Source: Sandaracinus amylolyticus
GTDB lineage: Bacteria; Myxococcota_A; Polyangia; Polyangiales; Sandaracinaceae
Assembly (NCBI RefSeq): GCF_000737325.1
Contig: NZ_CP011125.1
Coordinates: 9,734,001-9,798,000, forward strand
Reading direction: 5' to 3'
DNA length: 64,000 nt
Shown: positions 8,116 through 18,089 of the stretch, in pieces
How positions within the stretch are numbered: the stretch's first letter is position 1
How the letters are laid out: every line of letters begins with the position of its first letter
Translations under genes and position numbers: made by a program
Notes under the pieces: generated by a model
Seen by the model: the letters and a program-made list of their open reading frames with translations, nothing else
Told to the model about the DNA's origin: nothing
The model's database searches: none

Positions 8116-9117
8116 ATGGGTCACCGCGCGAACCTGGTGCTCGTCGAGCACGGCGAGACACGCGTCTTCTACGGGCATTGGTCGTCGATCGCGCTCGTGA
8201 ACGAGCTCTTCTGGGGCCACGAGCACGCACGCGCGTGGATCCTCGATCATCGCGAGGTCGGCGACGAGGGCTGGCTCGACGACGTGTGGGCCGAGGGCGG
8301 CGCGGTGCTCGACGTCGATCGCCGCGTGCTCCTGCTCTTCGGCGGCGAAGCACTGCGTGGCGACGCCGCTCGGCGCTGCACGTACCTCGGGCTCGTGCGC
8401 GAGGTGTGGACCGGTTGGGACGTGCGATGGGCGGAGCGCGGCGTCCTCGATCTCGCGGAGCACGTCGGGATCCCGGCGTCGCGCGTGCGCGCGGAGCAAG
8501 CGCTCATCGATCCGATCACCACGTTGCCCGCGCCCGACGACGATCGCGAAGCGAGCTGTGTCGCCACGTTCGTCTTCGAAGACGGGCGCATGCGCCACTT
8601 CCCGCTCGTGCTGTGCGTCGACGAGAACCTCGGCGGCGGCATCGAGCTCGTCGAGGTCGCGCGCCGCCTCGAAGGGCGCGAGCGCTTCGTGTTCGCGCCC
8701 GCGCGCGACTGCTGGCTCGAGGGCGGCTTCCACGTCGACGTCCCCCGGCGCCGTGTCGTGTCGTGGTGCGGGCGCGACCTGCCGCGGCTCGACGAGATCG
8801 CGGCGCGCTGGAGCGGCTACGAGCTGGTGCACGTGGGCGCGAGCTGGGAGGAGCACGTCGCGCTCTCGCGCGGAACGCTGGTGATCGAGCCACTGCCCGA
8901 GGACGAGCGCATCGCCGAGCTCCGCGCGAGCCTGGTGACTGGCTCCGCCGCGGGGGACGGCCGCGCGCTGATACGCGAGATGATCGACGAGGCACAGCGC
9001 GAAGGACGGAGCGTGCAAGTGAACCCGTACGCGCTCGACGAGCCCGCGCGCGGGATCACGATCGACCGGGCCGCGATCTTCGATGCCGCGGTCGCTTCGA
9101 TGCGCGCGCGCCTCTGA
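8116..9117 (+). CDS. Hypothetical cytosolic protein starting MGHRANLVLV
   Basis: 333 residues, soluble, with no signal peptide or membrane segment. It opens with MGHRANLVLVEHGETRVFYGHW and contains many Trp/Asp residues. Proteins with this opening occur as uncharacterised products in actinobacteria and myxobacteria (recalled, not searched). The ATG at 8116 is preferred to the GTG three codons upstream because MGHRAN is the conserved-looking opening. It is divergent from xdhA with 52 bases between starts. No catalytic motif recognised. Confidence 0.8.
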   Translation: MGHRANLVLVEHGETRVFYGHWSSIALVNELFWGHEHARAWILDHREVGDEGWLDDVWAEGGAVLDVDRRVLLLFGGEALRGDAARRCTYLGLVREVWTGWDVRWAERGVLDLAEHVGIPASRVRAEQALIDPITTLPAPDDDREASCVATFVFEDGRMRHFPLVLCVDENLGGGIELVEVARRLEGRERFVFAPARDCWLEGGFHVDVPRRRVVSWCGRDLPRLDEIAARWSGYELVHVGASWEEHVALSRGTLVIEPLPEDERIAELRASLVTGSAAGDGRALIREMIDEAQREGRSVQVNPYALDEPARGITIDRAAIFDAAVASMRARL

Positions 9118-9375
9118 TCACATCAGCTTGTTCACCCCGCGCCGAACCAGCGCGCGCAGGATCGCGATCGGGATCGCCACCGCGATCGCGCCGCCGCACA
9201 GCCATGGCGAGCGGATCGCGCCCGGCAGCACCTCCCACGCGACGAAGCCCATCACGCCGACGAACGCCACGATCACCACGACGCTCATCACCTCGCCGTA
9301 GCGCCGCTGCGCGGCGCGCACGCGCGCCTGCTCTTCTTCTTCCTCGCGCCTTCCGAGCTCTTCGAGCGGGTCCAT
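9118..9375 (-). CDS. Small two-helix membrane protein
   Basis: 85 residues. An acidic coiled N-terminus (MDPLEELGRREEEEEQARV) is followed by two hydrophobic helices at about residues 29-50 and 57-74 and a short basic tail. The ATG at 9375 gives a compact protein; longer in-frame extensions upstream read through a promoter-like region. It abuts the convergent gene (stops at 9117/9118). Function unknown. Confidence 0.65.
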   Translation of the reverse strand: MDPLEELGRREEEEEQARVRAAQRRYGEVMSVVVIVAFVGVMGFVAWEVLPGAIRSPWLCGGAIAVAIPIAILRALVRRGVNKLM

Positions 9376-9432
9376 CGCCGCCCATCCTGCCGCACGCCGC
9401 GCGCCCCGTCGCTTACCGAGCGTTCGCGTTCT

Positions 9433-9459
9433 TGTCGCCTCGTCCCCTCCGGCTATCCT
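9433..9459 (+). promoter_or_regulatory. Putative promoter of the GT-C-like gene
   Basis: TTGTCG and TATCCT are separated by 16 bases, and the ATG follows 9 bases after the -10. This is one of the clearer examples of the short-leader promoter pattern in the window. Confidence 0.5.
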
Positions 9460-9468
9460 CGCGCCCGC

Positions 9469-10842
9469 ATGTCGCGCGCACAGCAGATCGCACGTCGTCT
9501 CGCGCTCCCGGCGGCGATCTGGGCGATCAGCGCAGCCGTCTACGCCGGCGTCGCCGGGCCGCGCACCTCGGGCCCGAGCCCCGACAACCACTTCGTGCAC
9601 CTCGCCGACTCGTTCCTCCACGGACAGCTCGGCGTGCTCGGCAATCGCCCGCCCGGCACCAACGACTGGGCCTGTTACGACACCGAGACCCAGGACGTCT
9701 GTCCGCCCGGCGCGTTCTCGCATCCGCGCGACTCGCAGCGCTGGTACGTCTCGTTCCCGCCGTTCCCCGCGATCGTGATCCTACCCGCGGTCGCGCTCTT
9801 CGGGCCCGGCCTCTCCGACACGCTCTTCTGGGCGCTCTTCGCGGGGCTCGCGCCCGCGCTGCTCTTCGTCATCCTCCGACGCCTTCGCGAGACCGATCGC
9901 TCGCAGCGCACCGTGCGCGACGATCTGCTGCTCACGACGCTCTTCGCGTTCGGCACCGTCTTCTTCTTCACCGCCGTGCAGGGCGCGGTGTGGTTCGCGG
10001 GGCACGTCGTCGGCGTCGTGATGATCCTCGCGTACGTCTACTGCGCGCTCGACGCGCGACGCCCCGCGCTCGCCGGCCTCATGCTCGGCCTCGCGTTCAT
10101 GACGCGCGCGACGACCGCCGCGCTCGTACTCTTCTTCGCGATCGAGGCGATGCGCATCTCACGCGTCGGCCCCGAGCCCGAGTACGGCGATCAACCGAGC
10201 GTCGCGCGCCGCGTCTATCTCTGGACCACGCGCGTGCAGTGGCGCGACGTGCTGAAGCGCTGGGCGATCTTCGCCGCGCCCATCCTCGTGATCGGCGCGA
10301 TCGCGATGTGGATGAACGAAGAGCGCTTCGAGAATCCGTTCGAGTTCGGGCATCGCTACCTGATGATCCGATGGCGCGGCCGAATCGAGACGTGGGGGCT
10401 CTTCAGCTACCACTATCTCTCGAAGAACCTCGCGGTGTTCCTCGCGTCGCTCCCGTGGCTCACCGCGCAAGAGCCGCACGTAATCATCAGTCGCCACGGA
10501 CTGGCGCTCTGGTTCACGACGCCCGCGCTCCTGCTGGCGCTCTGGCCGCGCCGGGTCGACGCGCAGATGGTCGCGCTCTACGCCGCGAGCGCGGCAGTCG
10601 CGATCTGGAACCTGCTCTATCAGAACAGCGGATGGGTCCAGTTCGGATATCGATTCGCGCTCGACTATCTGCCGCTCGTGTTCGTCGCGATCGCGCTCGG
10701 GGGGCGTCGATTCGGCCCGGGCTTCCTGCTCGCGCTCGTGTTCGCGATCGTGGTGAACACGTTCGGCGCGATCACCTTCGATCGCGCGTGGCAGTACTAC
10801 GACGACGACGGCACGCAGGAGCGCGTGTTCCAGCCGGACTGA
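9469..10842 (+). CDS. Polytopic membrane protein, GT-C glycosyltransferase-like
   Basis: 457 residues with roughly ten hydrophobic helices. Between helices 1 and 2 is a long external loop (SPDNHFVHLADSFLHGQLGV, then WYVSFPPFPA). This layout, with an acidic/aromatic first loop, resembles lipid-linked-sugar glycosyltransferases of the GT-C fold and related DUF-type membrane proteins. The expected loop DD/DE motif is not clear, so the enzymatic call is tentative. The start is supported by a TATCCT -10 box 9 bases upstream with TTGTCG 16 bases before it, suggesting a leaderless mRNA. Confidence 0.7.
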   Translation: MSRAQQIARRLALPAAIWAISAAVYAGVAGPRTSGPSPDNHFVHLADSFLHGQLGVLGNRPPGTNDWACYDTETQDVCPPGAFSHPRDSQRWYVSFPPFPAIVILPAVALFGPGLSDTLFWALFAGLAPALLFVILRRLRETDRSQRTVRDDLLLTTLFAFGTVFFFTAVQGAVWFAGHVVGVVMILAYVYCALDARRPALAGLMLGLAFMTRATTAALVLFFAIEAMRISRVGPEPEYGDQPSVARRVYLWTTRVQWRDVLKRWAIFAAPILVIGAIAMWMNEERFENPFEFGHRYLMIRWRGRIETWGLFSYHYLSKNLAVFLASLPWLTAQEPHVIISRHGLALWFTTPALLLALWPRRVDAQMVALYAASAAVAIWNLLYQNSGWVQFGYRFALDYLPLVFVAIALGGRRFGPGFLLALVFAIVVNTFGAITFDRAWQYYDDDGTQERVFQPD

Positions 10843-10848
10843 GCGCGC

Positions 10849-11670
10849 TCAGACGACGAGCGCGCGCTCGAGCGACGCGTCGATGTCGTCGAGCCGCGAC
10901 AGGTCGATCCCGAACTCGCGCTCCAGCACCCCTCGCAGCTCGGCCACGCTCTGGATCGTGTGCACCTCCGCGGGCCGCTCGGGCGTGCGGTGCGTGAGCT
11001 CGCGGTTCACGAGCGTGAGCCGACCGCTCCGCGTGGGCCGCGCGACGATCAGGTTCCGCACGAAGCGCGACGTCGGGTGCGTCGACGTAAACCAGTTGAG
11101 CGTCTCGTAGTCGGGCGCGAGGAACGTCGCGTCGTCGAGCCAGTAGAGCGCACGCCACCCGTCGTGCGACTTCGCCTCGACCACGCGCCCCTCGCCCATG
11201 GTGCGCATCCGGAGCGTCTCGAGTGGCGTCTGCTGCTCGACGTCGTCGACGATCCGCAGCGGCGCGACCGGCGTGAGCAGACCGAACCCGACGTCGGCGA
11301 GGTACGGACCGTCCTCGAGCTCCACGCGCAGCGTCATGTGGCTGCGGGGCATCACGACGTCGTCGGGCACGCCCCAGCGCACCCGCGCCGCGCGCCCGTG
11401 CACCTCGAACCCGAGCGCACGCAGCACGTGCATGAACAAGCCGTTCTGCTCGTAGCAGTACCCGCCGCGCGCGCTGCGCACGAGCTTCGCCTCGAGCGCG
11501 CCGGGCGAGAGCTCGACACCGCGCCGCGAGTACGGATCGAGGTTCTCGAACGGGATCGCGCGCGGATGGAGCGCGTGCAGCGCGCGCAGTGTCTCCAGCG
11601 TCGGCGCGCGCGAGCCCTGGTATCCGATCCGCGCGAAGTAGGCATCGACGTCGATGGTCATGCGCATCAT
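10849..11670 (-). CDS. nat: Arylamine N-acetyltransferase
   Basis: 273 residues, the normal NAT length. The catalytic triad is visible: Cys72 in ARGGYCYEQN, His111 in SHMTL and Asp126 in ADVGFG. The N-terminal helix contains IPFENLDP, also typical. NATs transfer acetyl from acetyl-CoA to arylamines or arylhydrazines via the Cys. The gene is divergent from a LysR regulator with 65 bases between starts, suggesting it is that regulator's target. Confidence 0.95.
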   Translation of the reverse strand: MMRMTIDVDAYFARIGYQGSRAPTLETLRALHALHPRAIPFENLDPYSRRGVELSPGALEAKLVRSARGGYCYEQNGLFMHVLRALGFEVHGRAARVRWGVPDDVVMPRSHMTLRVELEDGPYLADVGFGLLTPVAPLRIVDDVEQQTPLETLRMRTMGEGRVVEAKSHDGWRALYWLDDATFLAPDYETLNWFTSTHPTSRFVRNLIVARPTRSGRLTLVNRELTHRTPERPAEVHTIQSVAELRGVLEREFGIDLSRLDDIDASLERALVV

Positions 11671-11735
11671 CCTGCTGCGTGGACGATCGCCGATCCAGCA
11701 CCACGCATCGAACGCATCGTCCCGCCGGTGGAACG

Positions 11736-12644
11736 ATGGACGACTGGAACGATCTCGCCGTCTTCGTCGGCGTCGTCGAGCATGGCGGGTTCTCGGCCGC
11801 GGCGCGCGCGCTCGGTGTGCCGAAGTCGAGCCTCAGCCGTCGCCTCCAGCTGCTCGAGGAGCGGCTCGGTGTGCGCCTCGTCCAGCGCACCTCGCGTCGG
11901 TTCACGGTGACCGACGTCGGCGAGGAGGTGCTCGAGCACGCGCGTGCGATGCGCACCCAGGCCGAGGCGGTCGAGAGCGTCGCGCGTCGTCGCGTGGCCG
12001 AGCCGAGCGGGACGATCCGCGTGACGTGCTCCACCGGGATGAGCCGCGACATCATGGGCCCGCTGCTGCCGCGCTTCATGCGGCGTCATCCGAAGGTCGA
12101 CGTGTTCCTCCACGCGACGAATCGGCTCGTCGATCTCGTGGAGGAGCGCTTCGACCTCGCGCTGCGCGGGCACTCCGGCCCGCTCCCCGACACCGGGCTC
12201 GTGCAGCGCTTCCTGTCGCCCTCGTGGTGGCGGCTCGTCGCGTCGCCGCGATACCTGCGCGCGCGCCGCACCCCGAAGGCGCCGCGTGATCTGCACGCGC
12301 ACACCGGGCTCCTGCTCGGCGGGCCGAGCGCGGCCGCGGCGTGGTCGCTGCGGCGCGACGAGGTCATCGAGGAGATCGCGTTCTCCCCGCGGCTGCGGAG
12401 CGACGATCACACGCTGCTGCTCTCGGCGGCATGCGAGGGCCTCGGGATCGTCGCGCTGCCTCGCTACATGTGCCGCGAGCAGCTCGATCGCGGCACGCTC
12501 CGCGAGGTGCTGCCCGAGTGGCAGGTGGGCGATCATCGGCTGACGCTGCTCGCGCCGTCGCGACGCGGACAGCTCCCCGCGGTGCGCGCGCTCGCGGACT
12601 ACCTCGCGCTCGAAGTGCCGCGTCTCGTCGCGGTCCCGGAGTGA
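11736..12644 (+). CDS. LysR family transcriptional regulator
   Basis: 302 residues. The N-terminal winged helix-turn-helix has the classic layout: LAVFVGVVEHGGFSAAARAL, then VPKSSLSRRLQLLEERLGVRLVQRTSRRF. A substrate-binding domain follows, with GTIRVTCS at the hinge and CEGLGIVALPRY near the end. LysR proteins usually control a divergent neighbour, here nat. The ATG at 11736 (MDDWNDL) fits the family N-terminus; the longer frame upstream overlaps the nat start and is rejected. Confidence 0.93.
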   Translation: MDDWNDLAVFVGVVEHGGFSAAARALGVPKSSLSRRLQLLEERLGVRLVQRTSRRFTVTDVGEEVLEHARAMRTQAEAVESVARRRVAEPSGTIRVTCSTGMSRDIMGPLLPRFMRRHPKVDVFLHATNRLVDLVEERFDLALRGHSGPLPDTGLVQRFLSPSWWRLVASPRYLRARRTPKAPRDLHAHTGLLLGGPSAAAAWSLRRDEVIEEIAFSPRLRSDDHTLLLSAACEGLGIVALPRYMCREQLDRGTLREVLPEWQVGDHRLTLLAPSRRGQLPAVRALADYLALEVPRLVAVPE

Positions 12645-13040
12645 TCAGCTCCGGTGCTCGCGGAACCACTCGGCGATGCCGGGCATGTGCTCTTCGAAGC
12701 CGCCGGGCACCGAGATGTTGAGCATGCCGGCGCGCGCATCGGTGCGGTTCTCGAAGTCGTGCTTCATCCCGCCGGGCGCGAGCACGAACGAGCCGCGCGG
12801 CGCGTCGATCCAGTGATCGCCGAGCCAGAAGCTGATCGTCCCCTCGAGCACGTAGAAGACGTCGTCCTCCTCGTGCGAGTGCGCGCCCGGTCCGTGGGTG
12901 TGCGGCTCGAGCCACCACTCGGAGATCGAATAGCGGTCTTCGGTCTCCTCGCGATCGGCGAGGAACACGGCCGCGACGCGGCCGCCCGGATAGACGCGCC
13001 CGGCGCCGGGCGCGAGGTGGATCGCACGTCTCGTCGTCAT
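12645..13040 (-). CDS. Cupin-domain protein
   Basis: 131 residues forming a single cupin barrel. Motif 1 reads EPHTHGPGAHSHEEDDVFYVLEG, supplying His and Glu metal ligands, and motif 2 is APGGMKHDFENRT. Substrate unknown. The ATG at 13040 is preceded by TATCGT 7 bases upstream, consistent with a leaderless transcript; the longer in-frame start is unsupported. It is convergent with the LysR gene, with the stops touching. Confidence 0.88.
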   Translation of the reverse strand: MTTRRAIHLAPGAGRVYPGGRVAAVFLADREETEDRYSISEWWLEPHTHGPGAHSHEEDDVFYVLEGTISFWLGDHWIDAPRGSFVLAPGGMKHDFENRTDARAGMLNISVPGGFEEHMPGIAEWFREHRS

Positions 13041-13093
13041 GCGGCCGACGATATCGATCTGCGCCGAGCGCGTCTTGGACGGAATCGACGTGG

Positions 13094-14593
13094 TCACTCG
13101 CACGGCGCGAGGCACACGCCCGCATCGTGCGAGGTGGGGACGCAGGAGAGCTCGGCGTCACAGCCTCCTAGACCCCAGCCGCAGGTCGCTCCGGCGTCGA
13201 GCAGATCGACGCAGACATCGCCGCTGCATGCACCTTCGCAGTCGCGGTACCACCCGGTCCGCATCGAGTCGCAGGCCTCGCCCGCCGCGCGGCGCACGCA
13301 GAGCCCGTCGCGGCACACGCCCTCGAAGCACGCGTCGGTGCAGGTCTCGCCGATCCGCGGCAGCGCGGCGCAGCGTCCCTCGACGCACGCGTGGGTGAGC
13401 GGACACGCGACCTCCGCGCCGCACGCCTCGTCAGGCAGCGCGATCGCGACGCACCGATCGTCGACGCAGCGGGACCCGTTCTCGCAAGGACGGGTGTCGT
13501 CGCAGGCCGAGCCGCGCGCGGCGATCGGGTAGCAGCGATGCGAGGAGAGCTCGCCGGCGATCGCGCAGACGTGGGTCTCCGGGCAGCTGTCGAACGCGTG
13601 GAACGGGAAGTCGCCCGAGAGACCGCCGCGACACCACGCGCCGTCGGCGTCGGCGGAGCAGTGCTCCACGCCGTCGCCATCCAAATCCGCACAGTACGGA
13701 CTCTCGGCCGCGCACTCGTGATCGCCGTCGCACGCGTCACCGGCGACCCCGAGCGGCGCGCAGCGCGGTGGCTCGGCATCGGTATCGCAACGAAGGCCCT
13801 CGACGCAGGGCAGACCGGGCTCGCACACGTCACCGAGCGCGGCGCGCGCGGTGCACGTCTCGCCGGCGCACCACGCGTCCGCGCCGCAGCGCGCGACGCC
13901 GGACTGGCACCGCTCTCCCACCGCCACCACCGGCACCGGCGCGCAACGCCCCTCGATGCACGCGTGCTCGACCCCGTCGACCGCCGCGCAGCGCTCCCCC
14001 TCGCCACACGCCGCGGCGGCGTCGAGCGACCACGCGCGGCACCACGCGCCGTCTTCCTCCACCACGCAGATCGTGCCGTCGGCGCACGGGCGCATCCCGC
14101 TACACGGCTCACCCCGCCGCGGCAGCGCCTCGCAGGCGCCGCCGCACCCGCCATCGACGCTGCGGCAATACAGGCCCGGCGCGCACTCGCTGGCCGACGT
14201 CGGATCACACGCGCCGCCGATCTCGACGAGCCCGACGAACGGTCGCTGACACGCGATCAGCTCGGGGATCAACGTCTGCGGCGCGACGCGACAGCTCGCC
14301 GTCTCGATCGCTTCGAGGCACGCGCTCGCGATGGCGTCGTCGAGCCTCGTCGTCCGACCGGCGCGCTCCGCGGCGCGACGCAGGTGCGGGTAGCCACGCT
14401 CGTCACACGCGCGCTGATGGCGGTCGGCGAACTCGCCGAAATCCGTCTCGCAGCGCACGTGGAACGCGCACATCGCGTCGAGGTACGCGTCGACCCACGC
14501 GATCGCGCGCTCGTCCTCGCGCTCGCGCGACGACACACAACCGGAGACGACGACCAACGCCGCGCACGCCGCGGCCCACTGCGATGGGCTCAT
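13094..14593 (-). CDS. Large Cys-rich lipoprotein
   Basis: 499 residues beginning with a lipoprotein signal (AALVVVSGC). A 100-residue helical region follows (DAYLDAMCAFHVRCETDFG onward), and then about 350 residues made of repeated Cys pairs such as GEPCSGMRPCADGTIC, GEACDSMRTG and GDVCEPGLPCVEG. This repeating [GD]xxC...C...C pattern is widespread in secreted myxobacterial proteins of unknown role and probably forms many disulfides. The start is the ATG at 14593; the upstream frame has no coding character. Confidence 0.88.
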   Translation of the reverse strand: MSPSQWAAACAALVVVSGCVSSREREDERAIAWVDAYLDAMCAFHVRCETDFGEFADRHQRACDERGYPHLRRAAERAGRTTRLDDAIASACLEAIETASCRVAPQTLIPELIACQRPFVGLVEIGGACDPTSASECAPGLYCRSVDGGCGGACEALPRRGEPCSGMRPCADGTICVVEEDGAWCRAWSLDAAAACGEGERCAAVDGVEHACIEGRCAPVPVVAVGERCQSGVARCGADAWCAGETCTARAALGDVCEPGLPCVEGLRCDTDAEPPRCAPLGVAGDACDGDHECAAESPYCADLDGDGVEHCSADADGAWCRGGLSGDFPFHAFDSCPETHVCAIAGELSSHRCYPIAARGSACDDTRPCENGSRCVDDRCVAIALPDEACGAEVACPLTHACVEGRCAALPRIGETCTDACFEGVCRDGLCVRRAAGEACDSMRTGWYRDCEGACSGDVCVDLLDAGATCGWGLGGCDAELSCVPTSHDAGVCLAPCE

Positions 14594-14935
14594 GCGCGCA
14601 TGGTCGCACGACGCGATCACGCAGCGTGGAGATCCCTCACGCGCGAGTGGGCGCCCGGCGCGCCTGCGACGGGTGCACGTCGCAGGCGCGCCGAGGCCGA
14701 GGTGCTCCGCGCGCGCCAGGAGGAAAGCCGGACCACGCGCGCGAAGACCGAACAAGGTGCCGGCTCGCGGGGAAAGGGGATGGTGGAAGCTGCGAGCCGG
14801 CGGAAGGGACTTCGGGCAGGGGTTCCCTCGGTCCGAATGCCGCGTCGGGACGAGCACCGACGAACGAAGGAGAACCTAGCGCGCGACGATTTCGAGCGTG
14901 TGTACGGGCCGGAAAATCGATGCGGCGTGACCGCG
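14594..14935 (-). other. 342-base intergenic region with nested complementary stems; possible structured RNA
   Basis: No convincing gene in either direction. Several stems nest: GGTGCTC (14701-14707) pairs with GAGCACC (14852-14858); CGCGCGC near 14710 pairs with GCGCGCG near 14738; GACCGA (about 14747) pairs with TCGGTC (about 14828); GCCGGCTCGC (14759-14768) pairs with GCGAGCCGGC (14792-14801). Together these make a multibranched fold of about 160 bases closed by one stem. Unpaired parts are GGA-rich on the plus strand. On the minus strand a TAGGTT box (14873-14878) could start a transcript ending at the 14656-14693 hairpin. It matches no riboswitch or ncRNA family I know. Confidence 0.45.
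14656..14693 (-). terminator. Perfect 15-bp hairpin
   Basis: CGGCGCGCCTGCGAC, an 8-base loop, then the exact reverse complement. It lies 63 bases before the Cys-rich lipoprotein gene and downstream of the EamA gene on the same strand. There is no following T-run, so it may be a terminator without U-tract, or the last stem of the structured region next to it. Confidence 0.55.
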
Positions 14936-15775
14936 TCATCCACCGAGCCGCACCGCGATCACGCCGATCGCGACCACGCCCGCCGCGATCAACCGGCGCC
15001 GCCCGAACGGCTCGCCCAGCGCGAACGTGCCGATGAGCGCGGCGAACACCACCGAGATCTCGCGCACCGCGGCGACCAGCGCGATCGGCGCGCGCGCCAT
15101 CGCCCAGAGGGCGATCGCGTAGCCCAGCCCCGAGAGCACGCCGCCGATCAGTCCGACCATCCACCGCGCGCGCACCTCGCGCGCGAGCGGCGCGCGCCCG
15201 ATCACCAGCGCACCGATCGCGAAGAGCGCGCCCTGCAGCGTGCACAGCCACGTCACGTACGTCGCGGCATCGCCCGACGCGCGGGTGCCGAGCCCGTCGA
15301 GCATCGTGTACGTCGCGATGCACAGCGCGATCACGAGCGCGATCGCGATCACGCGCCGTGACGCGACACCGCCCTTCGCGCCGAGCAGGAGCACGCCGAG
15401 CGCGATCGCGATCGCGCCCATCATCGCGATTGCGCCGGGGCGCTCGCCCGGCACGAGCGTCGACATCGCGGCGACGAGCAGCGGCGGCAGTCCGCGCGCG
15501 AGCGTGTACACGACCGAGAGATCACTCTCGCGATAGGCGCGCACGAGCAGCGAGAAGTACACGAGGTGCGCCGCGATCGAGGCCCCGAGGTGCGGCCACG
15601 CGGCGCGATCGAGCGGCCCCACGACGAAGAGCAACGGCGCGCCGAGCAGCGCCCACGTGATCGACAAGCCCGTCGACGCCGCGAGTGGATCGCCGCCGCG
15701 CCCTTTGATCATCGCGTTCCACACCGCGTGCGAGAGCGCGGCCGCGAGCACGAGCAGGAGCGCGATCGTCGTCAT
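14936..15775 (-). CDS. EamA/DMT family transporter
   Basis: About 279 residues with ten hydrophobic helices in two five-helix halves. The N-terminal half contains LAAALSHAVWNAMIKG and LARGLPPLLVAAMSTLVPGE. The C-terminal half contains VREISVVFAALIGTFALGEPFGRRR, the usual end-of-repeat EamA signature. DMT-superfamily exporters move metabolites out of the cell; the substrate is unknown. ATG 15775 is chosen, and 15799 is an alternative adding eight residues. Confidence 0.9.
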   Translation of the reverse strand: MTTIALLLVLAAALSHAVWNAMIKGRGGDPLAASTGLSITWALLGAPLLFVVGPLDRAAWPHLGASIAAHLVYFSLLVRAYRESDLSVVYTLARGLPPLLVAAMSTLVPGERPGAIAMMGAIAIALGVLLLGAKGGVASRRVIAIALVIALCIATYTMLDGLGTRASGDAATYVTWLCTLQGALFAIGALVIGRAPLAREVRARWMVGLIGGVLSGLGYAIALWAMARAPIALVAAVREISVVFAALIGTFALGEPFGRRRLIAAGVVAIGVIAVRLGG

Positions 15776-15832
15776 CGCCGTTCGGAACGCACGCTGCACG
15801 ACACGCGCATCCCGCGCACGGGGCCGCGCCCA

Positions 15833-15876
15833 GAAAACGCGAGAGCCCCCGTCGCATCACTGCGACGAGGGCTCTC
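15833..15876 (-). terminator. Rho-independent terminator of amtB
   Basis: On the minus strand GAGAGCCCTCGTCGCA, loop GTGA, then TGCGACGGGGGCTCTC. It forms a 16-bp stem (one G-U pair) followed by GCGTTTTC. It lies about 25 bases after the amtB stop. Confidence 0.85.
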
Positions 15877-15901
15877 CTCGAGCTCGGGCCCTGCGCGGCG
15901 A

Positions 15902-17212
<1,311 letters not shown>

Positions 17213-17456
17213 CGGGCCTCCCGCCTGCCGCGCCCACGTGATCAGGGCCGCAACATCGAGGGGGAAGCTAACGGTCCTGTGTTTCCGGCGCGTATACGAC
17301 CGGCAAAATGGCGAGCATCGCGGGAATGAGCGCGCGCCGTGTCTCCGGAGCGCCCCGCTGCGCGCGAATCGCGGTGTTTCCGGTCACTCCGCGAGCGCGG
17401 GAAGCGCCTCGTCGCGAGCACATCGACACCGCGCCCGCGCGTGTCGAGCCCCGCGC
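17213..17456. other. Intergenic region upstream of amtB
   Basis: 244 bases without a convincing gene. It contains a TATACG-like box on the amtB side (about 17291-17296) and two copies of TGTTTCCGG (17280-17288 and about 17375-17383). No sigma-54 -24/-12 element or NtrC site was seen. The gene on the far side ends here, so promoter activity would serve amtB only. Confidence 0.4.
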
Positions 17457-18089
17457 TCAGTCCGGTGCGACGTCGAGCGCGCCGAGGATCGCGCCGAGCG
17501 CAGCCGCGCCGTCGGCGATGGGATCGGGCGCGCCGGGATCGACGCGCTCGAGCGACTGCGCGAGGGAGATCCGGATCGCGAGCTGCGCGGTGCGCGCGCC
17601 CTCGTCGAGCGTGATCGGCGACGCGAGCCGCACGACGCGCTCGCGCTCCAGCTCGCTCGTGATCGTCATCGCGGCGTCGTCGCGCAGCACGAGCGTCGGG
17701 TGCTCGGCGTCGCGCGCGACGCGCACGCGGACGTCGCAATAGCGCCCGGGCAGCGTGGTGAGGCGTCCCAGCGCGATCGGCGTAGGATCGATCGCATCGA
17801 TCACGAAGGGACCGAGCGAGCGCGTCTCTTCCTCGTGGGCGTGCGCGATCGCCGGTCCGAGCAGGGTCGAGAGCGCAGCGCGATCGTCGGGGCAGCGGAG
17901 GAGCGCGATCGACGCGATGCGCAGCGACGCGTGCTCGATCGCGTGCGCGTCGCCGCGCGCATCGAGCACCGCGCCCGGCGCGTCGTCGGACGTGATCGTC
18001 ATCTCCACGCCGACCCCGGGCGTGGTCCACGCGCAGTGCGCGAAGAGCAGCGCGATCACGATCGCCGCGAGCGCGCGACGCTCACACAT
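17457..18089 (-). CDS. Secreted protein linked to ZIP/barrel metal cluster
   Basis: 210 residues with an N-terminal signal segment (LAAIVIALLFAHC, possibly a weak lipobox). The mature part includes an AHAHEEETRS His/Glu stretch and a domain starting VGVEMTITSDDAPG. The start at 18089 overlaps the upstream barrel gene by 8 bases, indicating translational coupling. No named family recognised. The context (barrel protein with CxxCxC, divergent ZIP permease) suggests a role in metal handling. Confidence 0.78.
   Translation of the reverse strand: MCERRALAAIVIALLFAHCAWTTPGVGVEMTITSDDAPGAVLDARGDAHAIEHASLRIASIALLRCPDDRAALSTLLGPAIAHAHEEETRSLGPFVIDAIDPTPIALGRLTTLPGRYCDVRVRVARDAEHPTLVLRDDAAMTITSELERERVVRLASPITLDEGARTAQLAIRISLAQSLERVDPGAPDPIADGAAALGAILGALDVAPD

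Noticed and set aside
6723-10997. 1424-codon open frame on the plus strand
   Set aside because: It spans xdhA (antisense) and runs out of frame through two real genes; composition is Arg-rich and no motif is present.
14701-14760. Resemblance of AGGAGGAAAGCCGGACC to the RNase P RNA core GAGGAAAGUCCGG
   Set aside because: A base is missing in the core and the matching 3' conserved ACAGAANNNGGCUUA element is absent; too short for RNase P RNA.
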